DNA from: Campylobacterales bacterium
GTDB lineage: Bacteria; Campylobacterota; Campylobacteria; Campylobacterales; Sulfurimonadaceae
Assembly: GCA_016938735.1 (NCBI GenBank)
Contig: JAFGUB010000028.1
Coordinates: forward strand, 1 to 64,000
Direction: 5' to 3'
Length of the DNA: 64,000 bases
The notes under the pieces were generated by a model. That model had not been told where the DNA came from and did not search any database. It saw only the letters and a program-made list of their open reading frames with translations. Positions within the stretch are counted from its first letter, which is position 1; each line of letters opens with the position of its first letter. The position numbers were made by a program, and so were the translations under genes. Positions 43,133 through 52,325 of the stretch are shown here, in pieces.

Positions 43133-45736
43133 TTATTCGATGGTGTCGCTGAGGATGTGCTCACCTTTGAACATCACCCCATAACTTAAATCACTCATGT
43201 CAAATATCATACCGCGGGTATCGCCGTAGCTCCAGGAGGCGTTCTCTTCACTCAAAAGCTTGAGCGCTTTGATGCGATCCCCTTCGACGCGGTAGATGCC
43301 GAAGTGTTCGATAGGTTCTTTATATCCGTCGTATGATCGGTAGGGAAAGCCGAAGCTCTGATCGCTGGCGCGGTAGATGAACGCTTTGTGGTCGTATTCG
43401 GCGTCGCTGTAGGTGTTGCGGTCGCCGATCAGCAGCTTGTCGCTGAGCGTGGGATGCGCGAAATCGGAGAGATCGAAGAGCTGAATCTGCAAGCCGCCCA
43501 CGCTTCCCGACGCATCGGCGTCTCTGCCGATGGAGAGGAGCTGATCTTGGCTGATCGGATGAAAGTAGGTCGAGTAGCCCGGAATTTCAAGTTCGCCGAC
43601 CTTGCGCGGGTTCGCGGGGTCGGAGAGGTCGATGGTGTAGAGCGGGTCGGTGTTGCGGAAGGTGACCACGAAGCCGCGATCGCCGATGAAGCGGACGGCG
43701 TAGATCTGCTCGCCTTTTTTGCCCAAACCATCAAGCACTCCCATGTTTTGAAGCTCCTCGTCCTTCTCTTGGAGGGCAAAAACGCTGTTTTGGGTGCCGG
43801 TGGGCGACCATGAGTTGCCCGTGGTGGTAGCGATGCGCAAAACCCCCTCGTGCTCGCTCATGCTAAATTGGTTCAGCACGCCGCCGCGCACGCTCCCTTT
43901 GGCGCGGTACTCCAGCGTTTCGCCCAGGGCGATTTTGTAGATGCTGAGTTGTTCGACATAGGTGTCGAAGGAGTAGTAGAGCGGATATTCGCTTGAGAGC
44001 AGATAGAGATTCTCAGTCGAAGCGTAGTAGGTGTGCGGATTGCCCAGAAAGGAGACCGCCTCGTCAAAAGCGCCGCTGGTGATATCAAAGGCGCTGACGG
44101 TGGTGATGTCGGCGCGCTGATCGAGCTTGTAGGGTGCGTAGAAGCGTTGCGGCTCGATCAGGGGCACGACGGTAGCGTCTGAAGTGCGTGAAGGGGTGAG
44201 CTTCTCGGAGACGACGTAGGGCTGTGTGTAGTCGTACATGTAACGAGAACCGTTGGCGTCGGTGTGGTAATACGCTGTGCATCCTTGCTCTGCGTAGCTT
44301 GTCCACAAGGCGTCGTATTGTGCTTGGCAGGCTTCATCGATGACGGGTATGTCGTAGTAGCAGTTATCGCCGCTACCGGGCAGGAGTGTGCCTGATGAAC
44401 TGCTTGACGCGCTCGATGCGGCGTTGCGCGGCAGTAGCGACTCTGAACAGTTGTAAAGTCCTGTCGTATAGGTGACGCATGAGAGCTGCCCCATCGCTTG
44501 TTCCAGTTCGCTACAAGCGGCGTTTTGATAGATTTTGGGATAACCGTAGACGATCTGCGGCGAAAAGCGGCTGATAAGATAGAGCCGATCATCGATCATT
44601 CGGCTCTGCTCGAAGTTGCCCTCAAGGGTATGCGACGCAATCGTGTTGATTTGTGAGAGATTCGAGAGATCGAGGATATCGAGATGAAAGGTAGAGACGT
44701 CGTTTTGCGGTGGAGGCATGATTGCGCCTCCCGCAAGATCGCCTTCGAGGATGTAGTAGTTTTGAGAACCTGTGATCAATATCAGTTTTTGATCCCGCAG
44801 ATACATTCCGTAAAGCTTTTGACCGCTCTCAAGATCGATCGTTTGGATGGGTTTGTAGTCGCCTGCGGCGATCTTGGCAAACGACGTGACGATAATGCGT
44901 TGGTTGCTTTGATCGGCGTAGAAAATATGCGTCCCGTCGTGTTTGAGCCAGTCCGATTCATCGACGCCTGCTTCTTGGGCGTTGGTGGTGGTTGCGTTCA
45001 CAGCGGTGTCCGAAGAGCTTTCGGAGCCGCCGCTGACCTCTCCGGGAGGTGGAGGCAGCACATCAGAGACGGGCCGAATATCCATATAACCGTAGTAGTG
45101 TTTTTCGCGCTCGATCATGCTGCGAATGTAAGCCAGCATTGAGGCTTCATCCTCAAAGGGGTGCAGCTTGGCGCTCTCTTGCGCCAGATCGACGCTGCGC
45201 TCATCGGGGCTTTTGACCCAAAAGCCCTCCGACGCGCTGATCGCCTCGATGGCGGGAAACTCTACACTCCCCGCACCGTAGGCTTCCCAGCCGTCGGCGT
45301 ATTTCCATACGATCGCATCGCCGAAGAGTTCGGGTGAGACGACGCTACGCTGCGGCAGCGAGACAAGGTTCCAGCCCGCTTTGAGCTTGAGCAGGTGGTT
45401 TTGCGGTTCGTCCGTCGCTTCGGCGGTATCGACGGTATGGTTCCACGCCTGTTTGCTTTTGATCCATAGTGCCTGATAGGGCAAGACCGAACCGAGGGTT
45501 TGCGCACCTGCTTGGGTGATCGCGGTAGCAAGGGAGGGGTCGGGGGAGAAGCCCTGCCACGTCTGCGTCGCGGCGTCATAGGCCCAAACCAGTTCCACTT
45601 CACTGCGATCAAGCGGCTGCATGGATGACAGACCGGAGGGGATACCCACAAGCTGCCACCCTTGTTGCAGGTTGAGTGTAGCGGAGGCGTAAAGCGAGGT
45701 GACGAGCGCCGTCACCAAAAGCCAAATAAACGGCAT
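43133..45736 (-). CDS. Secreted beta-propeller protein (PF09826 type)
   Basis: The protein is 867 residues from the ATG at 45736, with AAAGGAG upstream; the frame extends to 45826 without a ribosome site. A signal peptide is followed by two short repeats (GWQLVGIPSG and KAGWNLVSLP), a Pro/Ser linker near residue 230, then the beta-propeller with GVDESDWLKHDGTHIFYA and later LYTIDLSDPANPRKVGELEIPGYSTYFHPI. A Ser/Ala-rich insert with several Cys lies in the middle. It is an extracytoplasmic protein of unknown function. Confidence 0.78.
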   Translation of the reverse strand: MPFIWLLVTALVTSLYASATLNLQQGWQLVGIPSGLSSMQPLDRSEVELVWAYDAATQTWQGFSPDPSLATAITQAGAQTLGSVLPYQALWIKSKQAWNHTVDTAEATDEPQNHLLKLKAGWNLVSLPQRSVVSPELFGDAIVWKYADGWEAYGAGSVEFPAIEAISASEGFWVKSPDERSVDLAQESAKLHPFEDEASMLAYIRSMIEREKHYYGYMDIRPVSDVLPPPPGEVSGGSESSSDTAVNATTTNAQEAGVDESDWLKHDGTHIFYADQSNQRIIVTSFAKIAAGDYKPIQTIDLESGQKLYGMYLRDQKLILITGSQNYYILEGDLAGGAIMPPPQNDVSTFHLDILDLSNLSQINTIASHTLEGNFEQSRMIDDRLYLISRFSPQIVYGYPKIYQNAACSELEQAMGQLSCVTYTTGLYNCSESLLPRNAASSASSSSSGTLLPGSGDNCYYDIPVIDEACQAQYDALWTSYAEQGCTAYYHTDANGSRYMYDYTQPYVVSEKLTPSRTSDATVVPLIEPQRFYAPYKLDQRADITTVSAFDITSGAFDEAVSFLGNPHTYYASTENLYLLSSEYPLYYSFDTYVEQLSIYKIALGETLEYRAKGSVRGGVLNQFSMSEHEGVLRIATTTGNSWSPTGTQNSVFALQEKDEELQNMGVLDGLGKKGEQIYAVRFIGDRGFVVTFRNTDPLYTIDLSDPANPRKVGELEIPGYSTYFHPISQDQLLSIGRDADASGSVGGLQIQLFDLSDFAHPTLSDKLLIGDRNTYSDAEYDHKAFIYRASDQSFGFPYRSYDGYKEPIEHFGIYRVEGDRIKALKLLSEENASWSYGDTRGMIFDMSDLSYGVMFKGEHILSDTIE

Positions 45737-45854
45737 GTATACTCCTTTTTTTAACGAATTTTTAGACTTTATAACAAAGTAATGGCAAAAACGTGGCTTT
45801 ACATGTAAAGAGTTTTGCGTACTCAAATAAGCAAAACTATTGTATCTGATGCGC

Positions 45855-45860
45855 TACAAT
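45855..45860 (+). promoter_or_regulatory. -10 box for the ArsR-like regulator gene (near-leaderless)
   Basis: TACAAT ends seven bases before the ATG at 45867, so transcription would begin at or beside the start codon. No Shine-Dalgarno sequence is present. A TTACATGTAA lies upstream at 45799-45808 in the divergent gap. Confidence 0.45.
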
Positions 45861-45866
45861 GTGCGC

Positions 45867-46532
45867 ATGACAAAGATACTGATGATTGAAGATGATCTCG
45901 AGCTCGCAGAGATCCTAACCGAATTTTTGGAGCAATATGACTTTAAGGTGCGCACGGAAGATGATCCTTTTAATGCGTTAAGCATACTCAATCTGGAGCC
46001 TTTTGATCTGGTGATTTTGGATTTGACGCTGCCCGGAATGGATGGGTTGGAGGTCTGTCAGGCCATCCGGACGCGTCAAAACGTGCCGATCATCATCTCT
46101 TCGGCACGCTCCGATATCAACGACAAGGTCAAAGCGCTCGAGCTTGGAGCGGACGACTACATTCCCAAGCCCTACGATCCGCGCGAACTCGAAGCGCGTA
46201 TCCGCTCCGTACTGCGCCGCTTCGAGGGACTCAGAACGACTGAAGCCGTGCAGGAACGCAGCGATTATCGCCTGGATGAGTTGGCGATGAGCATCAGCTA
46301 CAAGGGTCGTGAGCTTGATCTCACCAACGCCGAGTACGGTATTTTGGCCTACATGATCAAAAAGCAGGGCACTGTTGTCTCGCGCGAGGATCTGATCCAC
46401 AACGTCAGCGCGATCAACGAAGACTCTTCCAACAAAAGCATCGACGTCATGGTCGGGCGTATCCGCAACAAGCTCGGCGACAAATTGCTCATCGAGTCGA
46501 TTCGCGGGATTGGATACAAACTATTAAGGTAA
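45867..46532 (+). CDS. arsR: OmpR-type response regulator, ArsR-like
   Basis: The protein is 221 residues from the ATG at 45867. The receiver has KILMIEDDLELAEIL, the phospho-Asp in LVILDLTLPGMDGLEV and the Lys in ADDYIPKPYDPRELEARI; a winged-helix output domain follows (VSREDLIHNV, SNKSIDVMVGRIRNKLG). Wording of the receiver is very close to Helicobacter ArsR (acid response). The sensor gene follows. Regulon here is unknown. Confidence 0.82.
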   Translation: MTKILMIEDDLELAEILTEFLEQYDFKVRTEDDPFNALSILNLEPFDLVILDLTLPGMDGLEVCQAIRTRQNVPIIISSARSDINDKVKALELGADDYIPKPYDPRELEARIRSVLRRFEGLRTTEAVQERSDYRLDELAMSISYKGRELDLTNAEYGILAYMIKKQGTVVSREDLIHNVSAINEDSSNKSIDVMVGRIRNKLGDKLLIESIRGIGYKLLR

Positions 46533-46585
46533 TCCGCACCAATGCCGTTTTTTTAACGGTCTTTTTTGCTTTTGCCGTCACTGCC

Positions 46586-47836
46586 ATGAGTGTGACTTAC
46601 ACCTTTTGGCAGATGTATCGCACCAATGCGCGTGAGCACAATAACAGCCTCTTTCTCAAAAACTCCATCATTACTCAGATTTACCGTTTGCATATTCAGC
46701 GTCAGACCTCTCAGACCATCTTTGAAGCCAATTTGGCAGTCTATGATCTTTCGGTGGAGCATGACAAAAAGCGCCAGAAGCGGATTCTCTCCGAAGCCAA
46801 AGTGCTGAAGCGCGAAGGGTTTCAGACAGTGAATGAAGCCCTCTTTTTTGACCGCTTACATGTATACAAGCAGAAGCTGGTTCAAGATATGCGTACAACG
46901 ATGCTGGAGTTTAACGAAAAGATCTATTTTTACGTTGAGAGCCCGCAATATCGGCTGCTGCTCAAAGACGGCGCGCTGCGACCTTATGACAGTCTCAATC
47001 TGTTATGGGCCTATCTGACCATCATTACGATTGTGACGCTGCTCTTTTTGCTCATTTTTCAGCGTTTGCGTCCGCTGCGGATGCTGCGGCGCAAAATCGC
47101 CCGCTTCGGCGCGGGCGACATGGAGGTGAGTTTCAAGATGCGTGGCAGCGACGAGATAGCGATGATCGGCAACGAGCTGCAGCATACCCAAGAGAAGATC
47201 CATGCCCTTATCGAATCGCGCACCCTCTTTTTGCGCAACATCATGCATGAACTCAAAACACCCATCGCCAAAGGGCGCATTGCGGCAAGTATGGTCAAAG
47301 AGGAGAAGCATCAGCAGCGGTTTGAAGCGATCTTCAAGCGCATGGAGGAGCTGATCGAGGAGTTTGCGCTGATTGAGGAGGTGACGGCGGGCTTTGGTCT
47401 GGTTGAGAAGAAGGAGTACCGCCTCATCGATCTCATCGACGGGGCGATCGACATGGCGCTGATCGATTATGAGAGCGTCTGGGTCGAGATCGACGCCAGT
47501 TACAAGCTCAGTGTCGATTACCGCCTTTTTGTGACCGCCATCAAAAACATGATTGACAACGGGATCAAATACTCCCCAAACCGTCAGGTGAAGATTTCGG
47601 TCCATAAAAACGAGATCTATTTTGAGAGTGCTGGTGAACGGCTGAAGCGGCCTCTGGCCTATTATGTTGAGCCTTTTACCAAAGAGCAGCCCTCCAAAAA
47701 CAGCTTCGGGCTGGGACTTTATTTGGTGAGCGCCATCTTAAAGGCGCATCAGATGGTGCTAGGGTATGAGCATGACGACGGCGTCAACCGGTTTATTTTT
47801 GTTCCGATCGCGCTCTTGCCCAAAAACGTCGCCTGA
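46586..47836 (+). CDS. arsS: Sensor histidine kinase, ArsS-like
   Basis: The first ATG gives 416 residues, but the frame is open upstream and residues encoded from about 46532 add a hydrophobic helix (IRTNAVFLTVFFAFAVTAMS) that a sensor kinase needs, so the true start may be a non-ATG codon. A second helix (residues 142-159) precedes HAMP-like sequence. The phospho-His motif is FLRNIMHELKTPIAKG, as in ArsS; N box IKNMIDNGIKYS and G box GLGLYLV follow. It partners the regulator upstream. Confidence 0.82.
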   Translation: MSVTYTFWQMYRTNAREHNNSLFLKNSIITQIYRLHIQRQTSQTIFEANLAVYDLSVEHDKKRQKRILSEAKVLKREGFQTVNEALFFDRLHVYKQKLVQDMRTTMLEFNEKIYFYVESPQYRLLLKDGALRPYDSLNLLWAYLTIITIVTLLFLLIFQRLRPLRMLRRKIARFGAGDMEVSFKMRGSDEIAMIGNELQHTQEKIHALIESRTLFLRNIMHELKTPIAKGRIAASMVKEEKHQQRFEAIFKRMEELIEEFALIEEVTAGFGLVEKKEYRLIDLIDGAIDMALIDYESVWVEIDASYKLSVDYRLFVTAIKNMIDNGIKYSPNRQVKISVHKNEIYFESAGERLKRPLAYYVEPFTKEQPSKNSFGLGLYLVSAILKAHQMVLGYEHDDGVNRFIFVPIALLPKNVA

Positions 47837-47889
47837 GTTTAGGTGCTTGGCATCAGCGCGCTACAACCACCTTTGTCGTACCATTGCAC

Positions 47890-47895
47890 TATAAT
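47890..47895 (+). promoter_or_regulatory. -10 box for surE
   Basis: TATAAT lies 29 bases before the TTG at 47919, with GAGGAGGG between them. Confidence 0.55.
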
Positions 47896-47918
47896 GCTTG
47901 ATTTTTGAGGAGGGATTT

Positions 47919-48686
47919 TTGAAACATATTCTCATCACCAACGACGACGGATACGAATCGGAAGGGCTGCTCGCGCTCTATGAAGCGCTGCGGGATTTGG
48001 CGAAGGTGACCATTGTGGCACCCGCAACCGAAAAGTCGGCCTGCGGCCATTCGCTCACGCTCACGCATCCGCTCAGTTTCGTGAGTGTCGATGACGATTT
48101 TTACAAGCTCGACGACGGTACGCCCTCGGATTGCATCTATCTGGCGCTGCACTCGATTTTCCAGGAGCGCAAGCCCGATCTCATCATCAGCGGTATCAAC
48201 AAAGGCTCTAACATGGGCGAAGACATCACCTACTCAGGCACCGCCGCCGCCGCGATGGAGGGGGTGCTACACGGCGTCCCCTCCATCGCGGTCTCTCAGG
48301 TGATGGATTTTACCAAGCCGCTGGGCTCTCTGCTGCTGGCGCAAAAGAGCGTGCGCACACTGGTTAAAAAGATCTTTTCCGGCTCCTACCCCCTTCCGCC
48401 CAGACAGTTTCTCAATGTCAACATTCCGGCCGATCTTGAAGATGCACCCTTACATGTAACCTACGCGGGCTATCGCTATTACGGGAACGACGCCCATCTA
48501 CACCGCAATCCGCGCGGGCTGGAGTACTACTGGCTGGGGTTACATCCGCTGGAGTATCGCCCCAGAGAGGAGCGCGAGGGGCTGTGTGATTTTGAGGCGA
48601 TCGAGCAGGGGATGGTCTCGGTGACCCCGATTTTGCTGGATATGAGCGCGTATGAATCGATGGCGCTGCTGCGCTCCTGGCTATGA
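47919..48686 (+). CDS. surE: 5'-nucleotidase SurE
   Basis: The protein is 255 residues from a TTG at 47919 chosen because GAGGAGGG is directly upstream; a TTG at 47898 is too close to the -10 box. The product begins (M)KHILITNDDGYESEGL, the SurE metal-site motif, then PATEKSACGHSLTL and SGINKGSNMGEDITYSGT. It hydrolyses nucleoside monophosphates under stress. It overlaps tcdA by four bases. Confidence 0.93.
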   Translation: MKHILITNDDGYESEGLLALYEALRDLAKVTIVAPATEKSACGHSLTLTHPLSFVSVDDDFYKLDDGTPSDCIYLALHSIFQERKPDLIISGINKGSNMGEDITYSGTAAAAMEGVLHGVPSIAVSQVMDFTKPLGSLLLAQKSVRTLVKKIFSGSYPLPPRQFLNVNIPADLEDAPLHVTYAGYRYYGNDAHLHRNPRGLEYYWLGLHPLEYRPREEREGLCDFEAIEQGMVSVTPILLDMSAYESMALLRSWL

Positions 48687-49327
48687 GATTTGAGCGCTGC
48701 CGTATGCTTTTTGGTGCGCGCTACGGCGCGCTCGAAGAGGCGCGGGTACTGCTGCTGGGTGTCGGCGGCGTGGGGAGTATGGCGCTGGATTGTCTCTACC
48801 GTAGCGGGGTGCGCCGCATCACCATCGTCGATTATGATACCTACGACGTCACCAATCTCAACCGTCAGCTCTGGTCGGAACAGCATGTGGGCGAATCAAA
48901 GGTCGAAGCGCTGCAGCAGCACTATGAAGGGATCGAAGCCTTACATGTAAAGGTGGATGAGGCGTGGGTGAAGGCTTTTGACTTTACCCCTTATGATGTG
49001 GTGCTCGATGCGATCGACGATACCAAAGCCAAGCTCGCTTTGGCGCAGAAGTGCTACGCCAAGCTCATCAGCGCCACCGGTTCGGCCCGCAAAACCGATC
49101 CGACCCAGGTGCGCGTCGATTCGATCTGGCGCACGCTGGGCGATCCTTTTGCCGCAAAGATCCGCCGCGAACTCAAACGCCGCCGCTTTGACCGTAACTA
49201 CCGCTGCGTCTACAGCGCTGAAAATACGGTCGTCAAAGAGAAGGGGAGTTTTATGGCGGTGACGGGCGCCTTTGGGCTGGCGATGTGCGCCGAATGCGTC
49301 AAAAAATTGATGGAGCGTGCGCGATGA
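48683..49327 (+). CDS. tcdA: TcdA-like E1 family tRNA t6A dehydratase
   Basis: The 214-residue ThiF/E1-like protein has the ATP-binding Rossmann motif VLLLGVGGVGSMALDCL, DYDTYDVTNLNRQ with the catalytic Arg, and DAIDDTKAKLAL. Its length and the single E1 domain fit TcdA (formerly CsdL/YgdL), which cyclises N6-threonylcarbamoyladenosine in tRNA. It has a Cys near the C-terminus (MCAECVKKL). It overlaps surE and the next gene by four bases each. Confidence 0.8.
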   Translation: MRFERCRMLFGARYGALEEARVLLLGVGGVGSMALDCLYRSGVRRITIVDYDTYDVTNLNRQLWSEQHVGESKVEALQQHYEGIEALHVKVDEAWVKAFDFTPYDVVLDAIDDTKAKLALAQKCYAKLISATGSARKTDPTQVRVDSIWRTLGDPFAAKIRRELKRRRFDRNYRCVYSAENTVVKEKGSFMAVTGAFGLAMCAECVKKLMERAR

Positions 49328-50238
49328 AGGGCAATGAGTCTTTTGAAATTTTAATCGTCGATGACGAGCGTTTCAATATCGAAGTGGTCGTCGGCTTTTT
49401 GGAGACCGAAGGGTACAAACTGGCCTACGCAACGAATGGGAAAGAGGCGTTGCGGGCTGCATTTGCGAAACCGTTTGATCTGATTTTGTTCGACATCAAC
49501 ATGCCCGATCTTGATGGATTTGAAGTGTGCCGGCGACTCAAAAACGATCCTTCGACACAGGAGATCCCGATTATTTTTTTGAGTGCTTTAAATGATATCG
49601 CCACCGTTACAAAGGCATTTAGCGTGGGGGCGGTGGATTACCTCTCCAAACCGTTTAACGGCTTGGAGCTGATGGCGCGGGTGAAGACGCAGATCGATCT
49701 GCGCCGCTATATTTTGGAGCTCAAAGAGAAACAAAACCGGCTTGCGCATCTGGCCAGCATCGATCCTATGACGGGACTGGCCAATAAAATACGATTCATG
49801 TCGGTCGCCAAAAAGAGCTGCGCTGCTACAACATCGCTGCCAAGCCGTCTCGCTCTGGCGTATCTTCGTCTTGATCATTTGAGCCATATCAATACAGTCT
49901 ACGGGTACAAAGCCGGAGACAAAGCGATGATTAAAGTCGCAAAGGTACTTCAAGGGCTGCTTCGGCCTAGCGAGATTGCCGCGCGACTTTTTGGTTCGGA
50001 GTTTGTCGTGTTAATGCCGGAAAGCTCTTTGGAAGCCGCACTTTACAGGATGCAAGGTGCACTGCAGCGGATTCGGGAGATGCAGATCGCTGAGGTGAGG
50101 CTGAGCGTCTCGATCGGTGTCGTCGAGTATCAACCCGATGAAGGATACGAGGCTTTTGTGCTGCGGGCGGAACAGATGGTTAATGAGGCAAGACGCACGG
50201 GCGGTAATACTCTGGTGTGTAAGATATCGAAATTTTAA
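49324..50238 (+). CDS. Response regulator with degenerate GGDEF domain
   Basis: The protein is 304 residues from the ATG overlapping the tcdA stop. The receiver domain has the phospho-Asp in LILFDINMPDLDGFEV and Lys in VDYLSKPF. The GGDEF domain keeps DPMTGLANK and YLRLDHLSHIN, but the signature reads LFGSEF instead of GGDEF/GGEEF. It is probably catalytically inactive and acts as a binding or regulatory module. It has its own C-terminal fold to residue 304. Confidence 0.85.
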   Translation: MKGNESFEILIVDDERFNIEVVVGFLETEGYKLAYATNGKEALRAAFAKPFDLILFDINMPDLDGFEVCRRLKNDPSTQEIPIIFLSALNDIATVTKAFSVGAVDYLSKPFNGLELMARVKTQIDLRRYILELKEKQNRLAHLASIDPMTGLANKIRFMSVAKKSCAATTSLPSRLALAYLRLDHLSHINTVYGYKAGDKAMIKVAKVLQGLLRPSEIAARLFGSEFVVLMPESSLEAALYRMQGALQRIREMQIAEVRLSVSIGVVEYQPDEGYEAFVLRAEQMVNEARRTGGNTLVCKISKF

Positions 50239-50299
50239 TGCTCATTTAAAGCAGATTGAACTATAGTTTATAAGTTTTAATTCTAAAGGAGTGTGGAAA

Positions 50300-50707
50300 A
50301 TGGTAAAGAAAACAATGATAGGGTTGGCACTTTCGGTGCTGGTTGCGGCGGGTGCGCAGGCGGCAGATTTTGATCTGAAAACCAATATGTAGAATCTGAA
50401 CAAATATATGGTTCAAATGCAAACGGCGTTTATTGTCGGTGATAAAGCAGAGGCACTCAAAGCAGCAACGGCTCTGGGCGAGGAGAGCAAGCATTTGCTT
50501 GCGGATGAAGTGGTGATGGCCAAAATGCTTCCCAAGGCACAAGTGCACAAGGTGCGTATCGCTACCACTTCCGCCCGCATGATAGAGGAAAATGTCGAAA
50601 TGATCAAAGCCAATATGGAAAATGTACGCCGCGATACGGTTCAAAACGCCTATCTTGATATTCAACGGGCTTGTATGCGCTGTCACAATCTGGTGCGCGA
50701 CTGGTAG
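50300..50707 (+). pseudogene. Periplasmic cytochrome-c-like gene with in-frame amber stop
   Basis: ATG at 50300 follows AAAGGAG and gives a signal peptide MVKKTMIGLALSVLVAAGAQA. A TAG at 50390-50392 interrupts the frame after codon 30; the same frame then stays open to 50705-50707 and encodes helical sequence ending in a heme motif, CMRCH. Repairing the TAG gives a 135-residue protein. It is either a pseudogene, a sequencing error, or a readthrough site. A short downstream ATG (50408) would lack the signal peptide. Confidence 0.7.
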
Positions 50708-50722
50708 TATTTGCGCTTCCGT

Positions 50723-50740
50723 GGCGTGGATGCCCACGCC
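50723..50740. terminator. Hairpin between the cytochrome pseudogene and greA
   Basis: GGCGTGG and CCACGCC arms (seven base pairs) around a four-base loop, 16 bases after the TAG at 50705-50707. No T-run follows on the plus strand. Confidence 0.35.
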
Positions 50741-50776
50741 CTCTTCCGCCGCTCACTAGAGCGTCTCTCAATGCGC

Positions 50777-50782
50777 TATAAT
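50777..50782 (+). promoter_or_regulatory. -10 box for greA
   Basis: TATAAT lies 39 bases before the ATG at 50816. The leader has GGGATAAA rather than a strong ribosome site. Confidence 0.55.
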
Positions 50783-50815
50783 GCGGCTCCAACACCTTCT
50801 ATCGGGATAAATAGC

Positions 50816-51316
50816 ATGACCAACAGCGAGCCAATGACAAAATACGGCTTTCAAAAAATTTCAGATGAGCTTAACTACCTCAAATCGGTAGAGCGGATCG
50901 CCAACGCCAAGGAGATCGAACACGCCGTCGAGCTGGGCGATCTGAAGGAGAACGCGGAGTACCACGCAGCCAAAGAGCGTCAGGTACAGATCGACAGCCG
51001 TATTGAAGAGCTAACGGCGCTTATCGGAAAAGCGCAGATTGTGGATCCTGCGGAGCTTGAACATGCACGCATCAGTTTTGGTTCCACCGTGGTGCTGTGC
51101 GAGCTTGAGAGTGATGAAGAGGTGACCTACACGATCGTCGGGGGCTTCGAATCCAACCCCTCAATGGGGCTGATTTCGTTCAACTCGCCACTAGCCAAGC
51201 AGATGTTGGGGCGCGAAGAGGGCGATCAGTTTAAAGCTAAATTACCCGGCGGCGTGAAAGAGTACGAGGTCGTCGAAGTGAAGTATCAGGAGATCGTTTT
51301 TGAATCCCACCACTAA
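50816..51316 (+). CDS. greA: Transcription elongation factor GreA
   Basis: The protein is 166 residues from the ATG at 50816. Coiled-coil tip GDLKENAEYHAAKERQ carries the catalytic acids, and the C-terminal domain has GFESNPSMGLISFNSPLAKQMLGREEGDQ. It is the standard GreA; the window also holds a more divergent Gre factor at 26768. The end overlaps the argC TTG start by 17 bases. Confidence 0.93.
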   Translation: MTNSEPMTKYGFQKISDELNYLKSVERIANAKEIEHAVELGDLKENAEYHAAKERQVQIDSRIEELTALIGKAQIVDPAELEHARISFGSTVVLCELESDEEVTYTIVGGFESNPSMGLISFNSPLAKQMLGREEGDQFKAKLPGGVKEYEVVEVKYQEIVFESHH

Positions 51317-52325
51317 CAAAATTCCCGTCGCCATCGTTGGCGCGAGCGGCTATACCGGCATTGAACTGATCAAAATGTTGCTGAATCACCCCATCTTCGA
51401 GATCGCCTATGTCGCCACGAGCGAAGGGGGTATGAAGATCGAGGCGCTGCATCCGGCACTGACCGATATCTTTACATGTAACGTCGAAAAAGCGGATGCA
51501 GGCGTGATTGCCGAGCGTGCGCAGCTCGCCTTTTTGGCACTGCCGCATCAGGCGTCGATGGGGTTTGCGAAGCTGCTGCTTGAGCGCGGGGTCAAGGTGG
51601 TCGATCTCTCCGCCGATTACCGCCTGAAGCTTGAGACCTACGAAGCGCACTACTGCCCTCATAGCGACAAAGAGCATTTGGGTGAAGCGGTGTACGGTCT
51701 GCCCGAACTTTACCGTGAACAGATCGCCAAAGCCAGACTGGTGGCCAACCCCGGCTGTTACCCGACGGCGACGATTTTGGGTCTCGCCCCTTTTACCCGC
51801 TTTATAGATGAGCGTTTTCCGATCTTTATCGATGCCAAAAGCGGGGTGAGCGGCGCGGGTAAGAGCTGCACCTCAACGACCCACTTTGTGAGTATCAACG
51901 AAAACCTTTTTGCCTATAAAGCGCTTTCGCACCGCCATGAACCGGAGATTCACGAAAAGCTGTTGATGCAGAGCAACAAGAGTTTTGATGTGAACTTCGT
52001 GCCCCACCTGCTGCCGCTCACCAGAGGCGAGATGATCGATGCGTATATGTTGGTTCATGAGTCGTTCGATCCGCTGGAGGTGGCGCGGGAGTTTTACCGA
52101 AACGACCCTTTTGTGCGTATCTTCGATCAGAGCGTCGATCTTAAATCATGTGCGGGTACCAACTTTTGTGATATTCACGCCAAGATCAAGGGCAACAAAC
52201 TTTATGTCAACAGTGCGGTGGACAACATCATGCGCGGTGCCTCTTCTCAAGCCTTGGTGAATGCCAATCTGATGTACGGTCTGGATGAGGCTCTGGGTGT
52301 ACCGCGCATTGCTTATGTCCCCTGA
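51300..52325 (+). CDS. argC: N-acetyl-gamma-glutamyl-phosphate reductase
   Basis: The 341-residue enzyme of arginine synthesis begins at TTG 51300, with AGGAG seven bases upstream inside greA. NADP motif VAIVGASGYTGIELIK, catalytic Cys in VANPGCYPTATIL, and FVPHLLPLTRGE are present. It overlaps the lpxH-like gene by 11 bases. A TACATGTA site is at 51473. Confidence 0.94.
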   Translation: MNPTTNKIPVAIVGASGYTGIELIKMLLNHPIFEIAYVATSEGGMKIEALHPALTDIFTCNVEKADAGVIAERAQLAFLALPHQASMGFAKLLLERGVKVVDLSADYRLKLETYEAHYCPHSDKEHLGEAVYGLPELYREQIAKARLVANPGCYPTATILGLAPFTRFIDERFPIFIDAKSGVSGAGKSCTSTTHFVSINENLFAYKALSHRHEPEIHEKLLMQSNKSFDVNFVPHLLPLTRGEMIDAYMLVHESFDPLEVAREFYRNDPFVRIFDQSVDLKSCAGTNFCDIHAKIKGNKLYVNSAVDNIMRGASSQALVNANLMYGLDEALGVPRIAYVP

